Both the position numbers and the translations under genes were made by a program. A DNA stretch of 7,305 bases, taken from Caulobacteraceae bacterium. GTDB lineage: Bacteria; Pseudomonadota; Alphaproteobacteria; Caulobacterales; Caulobacteraceae. The notes beneath the pieces are model-generated. The model made no database searches. It worked only from the letters and a program-made list of their open reading frames with translations, and was not told where the DNA came from. Positions within the stretch are counted from its first letter, which is position 1; the number at the start of each line of letters is the position of its first letter. This document shows positions 5,464 through 7,305 of this stretch, in pieces. The stretch covers positions 255 through 7,559 of the forward strand of contig PLFA01000071.1 in NCBI GenBank assembly GCA_003136615.1. The letters run 5' to 3'.

Positions 5464-6561
5464 ATGCCCGACGATGCACAAGCCATAGATCGCCAAACCG
5501 CCGTCGGGACGGCGGCCCAGATGATGAAAGCGTTCGTTTATAAGGGCAAAGGGCAAAAGGCCTTTGAGGACCACGCGAAGCCCCAAATCATCGACTCCAC
5601 GGACGCGATCGTCAAAATCGTCAAAACGACGATCTGCGGGACCGACCTTCATATTCTCAAGGGCGATGTTCCCACCTGTGCGCCAGGACGCATCCTCGGC
5701 CATGAGGGGGTCGGCGTCATCGACTCCGTCGGCGCGGCGGTCACAGCCTTCAAACCCGGCGACCGGGTTCTGATCTCCTGCGTCAGCGCCTGCGGCAAAT
5801 GCGAATATTGCCGCGAGGGCATGTTCTCCCATTGCCTCACCGGCGGATGGATTCTGGGCAACCGGATCGACGGCACACAGGCTGAGTTCGTTCGCACGCC
5901 TCACGCCGACACCAGCCTTTATCCCATTCCGCCGGGCGCCGATGAGGAGGCCCTGGTCATGCTGAGCGACATTCTGCCCACCGGATTTGAGTGCGGCGTG
6001 CTCAACGGCAAGATCGCGCCAGGCGCCACCGTGGCAATCGTGGGATCAGGTCCCGTAGGGCTCGCGGCGCTCCTGACCGCGCAGTTCTACTCCCCAGGCC
6101 GGATCATCATGATCGACCTCGACGATGGTCGCCTGGAGATTGCCAAACACTTTGGCGCCACGGACGCGATCAACAGCTCGGACGGTAAGGCCGCTCAGAC
6201 CCTGATGAAGATGACAGGCGGTCGCGGCGTGGATACAGCCATCGAAGCCGTCGGCATTCCCGCGACCTTTGAGCTCTGCGAAGAGCTCATCGCCCCCGGC
6301 GGCGTGATCGCCAATATCGGCGTCCACGGCGTCCCCGTGGCCCTCCATCTGGAGCGGCTGTGGGATCGCAATATCGCCATCACCACCCGCTTGGTCGACA
6401 CCTCGAGCACCCCAATGCTCCTGAAGATCCTCGCATCGAAGAAGATAGACCCCACCAAACTAATCACCCATCACTTTAAGCTCGATCAGATCCTCGCCGC
6501 TTACGAGACCTTCGGGAACGCGGCCAAGACCCACGCCCTGAAAGTGATCCTCGACGCCTAA
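5464..6561 (+). CDS. Zinc-dependent NAD-type alcohol dehydrogenase (FDH-like ADH subgroup)
   Basis: This is a medium-chain dehydrogenase/reductase of 365 aa that interconverts alcohols and aldehydes in the cytosol. Catalytic zinc ligands are Cys58 (TTICGTDLH), His80 with Glu81 (GHEGVG) and probably Asp169 (LSDILPTG). The structural zinc site is Cys110, Cys113, Cys116 and Cys124 (ACGKCEYCREGMFSHC). The Rossmann motif GSGPVG (194-199) and an acidic residue at the end of strand 2 (IMIDLDD, Asp218) point to NAD rather than NADP. The sequence closely resembles the subgroup with GGWILGN and DGTQAEFVR (127-144). GGAG lies 7 nt before ATG 5464, supporting that start. This gives 20 extra residues before MKAFVYKGKG, where most relatives begin, so a start at Met20 or Met21 remains possible, though no ribosome binding site is visible there. 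It is followed after 46 bp by an aldehyde dehydrogenase on the same strand. The substrate is not known. Confidence 0.93.
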   Translation: MPDDAQAIDRQTAVGTAAQMMKAFVYKGKGQKAFEDHAKPQIIDSTDAIVKIVKTTICGTDLHILKGDVPTCAPGRILGHEGVGVIDSVGAAVTAFKPGDRVLISCVSACGKCEYCREGMFSHCLTGGWILGNRIDGTQAEFVRTPHADTSLYPIPPGADEEALVMLSDILPTGFECGVLNGKIAPGATVAIVGSGPVGLAALLTAQFYSPGRIIMIDLDDGRLEIAKHFGATDAINSSDGKAAQTLMKMTGGRGVDTAIEAVGIPATFELCEELIAPGGVIANIGVHGVPVALHLERLWDRNIAITTRLVDTSSTPMLLKILASKKIDPTKLITHHFKLDQILAAYETFGNAAKTHALKVILDA

Positions 6562-6607
6562 ATCGACTGGGCGATCCCTCGCCTGGCGCAATAGAAAGCC
6601 CAAAGTT

Positions 6608-7305
6608 ATGACCTATCAGAGCTTCAGCCCCTTCACCGGCAAGCTGATCAAATCCTTCGACGACATCACCGACACCCAGTTCGAGGCCAAGCTCGCCGCG
6701 GCCCAGGCCTGCTACGAAGTCTGGCGCCACAAGTCCTATGCCGAGCGCGCCGTCATCATCGCCAAGGCCGCCAAGCTCCTGAAAGAGCAGCAGGAAACCT
6801 TCGCCCACACCATGACCCTCGAAATGGGCAAGCGCATCAGCGAAGCCCGCGGGGAAGTTGATTTCAGCTCCCGGATCCTCGCCTATTACGCCAAGAATGC
6901 GGAAAAGTTTCTCGCGCCTGTCCACCTTCATCCCACGCACGGCGAGGCTCATATGGAGTCGAGCCCGCTGGGCGTCATCTTCTGCGTGGAGCCCTGGAAC
7001 TTCCCCTATTACCAGCTGGCCCGGATCGCCGGGCCTCACCTGATGGCGGGCAATGTGCTGGTGGTGAAGCATGCCGGCATCGTGCCGCAATGCGCCATCG
7101 CCTTCGAGAAACTGTTCATCGACGCGGGCGGACCGGCGGGGCTCTATACGAACCTTCTCATCTCCCACAAGCAATCGGACAGGATCGTGGATGACCCCCG
7201 GATCAAGGGCGTCGCCCTGACCGGCAGCGTGGCCGCGGGCAAGATCATGGCGGCGGCGGCGGGGCGTAATGTCAAGGTGTCGTCCATGGAACTGGGCGGC
7301 AGCGA
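6608..7305 (+). CDS. NAD(P)-dependent succinate-semialdehyde dehydrogenase-like ALDH, 5' part (partial)
   Basis: This reading frame is open from ATG 6608 to the right edge, giving 232 residues of an aldehyde dehydrogenase expected to be about 455-460 aa. It oxidises an aldehyde to the acid with NAD(P). Motifs seen are LEMGKRISEARGE (71-83), VEPWNFPYYQLAR (127-139, with Asn131 the oxyanion residue), AGNVLVVKHA (147-156, with Lys154 binding the cofactor), LTGSVAAG (204-211, the nucleotide-binding GSxxxG) and MELGGS (227-232, with Glu228 the general base). The catalytic cysteine lies beyond the edge. The form VEPWNFPYYQ with HLMAGN and KHAGIVPQ is that of the GabD1/SSADH1 subgroup, so succinate semialdehyde is the best guess for substrate, but related aldehydes cannot be excluded. 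The ribosome binding site is weak (GAAAG, about 10 nt upstream). Placement 46 bp after the alcohol dehydrogenase suggests an operon. Confidence 0.92.
   Translation, partial: MTYQSFSPFTGKLIKSFDDITDTQFEAKLAAAQACYEVWRHKSYAERAVIIAKAAKLLKEQQETFAHTMTLEMGKRISEARGEVDFSSRILAYYAKNAEKFLAPVHLHPTHGEAHMESSPLGVIFCVEPWNFPYYQLARIAGPHLMAGNVLVVKHAGIVPQCAIAFEKLFIDAGGPAGLYTNLLISHKQSDRIVDDPRIKGVALTGSVAAGKIMAAAAGRNVKVSSMELGGS

Noticed and set aside
6476..7174. Minus-strand open frame of 232 codons over the ADH/ALDH junction
   Set aside because: The plus strand encodes clear ADH and ALDH motifs across the same bases, so this is an antisense shadow.
1..7305. Mobile element, phage defence, toxin-antitoxin, CRISPR or RNA gene
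   Set aside because: No transposase, integrase, repeat-spacer pattern, tRNA or rRNA fold, or defence-type protein motif was seen. All substantial coding stretches are explained by ordinary chromosomal families.

Overview
This window is an ordinary, GC-rich chromosomal stretch of an alphaproteobacterium. The strongest taxonomic marker is a near-canonical GcrA cell-cycle regulator, with WTDERV at its N-terminus, CKWPIGDP in its sigma-interacting domain and an RSLRRYI C-terminus. Together with the Caulobacter-like style of ArgD and XseA, this suggests a member of the Caulobacterales, such as a Caulobacter or Phenylobacterium relative. No insertion sequence, prophage, CRISPR array, tRNA or rRNA was seen. 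Apart from the intergenic gaps, the longest about 215 bp, the window is coding.

Layout. Positions 1-871 (minus) hold the N-terminal 290 codons of argD (arginine/lysine biosynthesis), running off the left edge. A gap at 872-1086 holds a candidate argD promoter and a REP-like inverted repeat pair. Positions 1087-1914 (minus) encode an ABC-2 type transporter permease with no adjacent ATPase. A 211-bp divergent intergenic region follows, with a good DnaA-box match and a GC-rich leader hairpin. Then on the plus strand come gcrA (2126-2641), xseA (exodeoxyribonuclease VII large subunit, 2712-4145) and a small DUF2093 gene (4176-4397). The DUF2093 gene overlaps tail-to-tail by 20 bp with a minus-strand LpxL/HtrB-family lipid A acyltransferase (4378-5328). 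A 135-bp divergent gap separates this from a plus-strand pair: a zinc-dependent, NAD-type alcohol dehydrogenase (5464-6561) and the first 232 codons of an NAD(P)-dependent succinate-semialdehyde dehydrogenase-like aldehyde dehydrogenase (from 6608, cut by the right edge).

How the genes relate. gcrA, xseA and DUF2093 are co-oriented with short gaps and may be co-transcribed, linking a replication-coupled regulator with a DNA repair nuclease. The ADH/ALDH pair looks like a two-gene alcohol/aldehyde redox module in which the alcohol dehydrogenase product could feed the aldehyde dehydrogenase. argD, the permease and the acyltransferase are biosynthetic or envelope genes on the opposite strand.

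I found no convincing new multi-gene system. The points most worth a second look are regulatory: the DnaA box upstream of gcrA, a leader hairpin that could mask the gcrA ribosome binding site, and the xseA start codon lying in the loop of a perfect 9-bp hairpin with no Shine-Dalgarno sequence.
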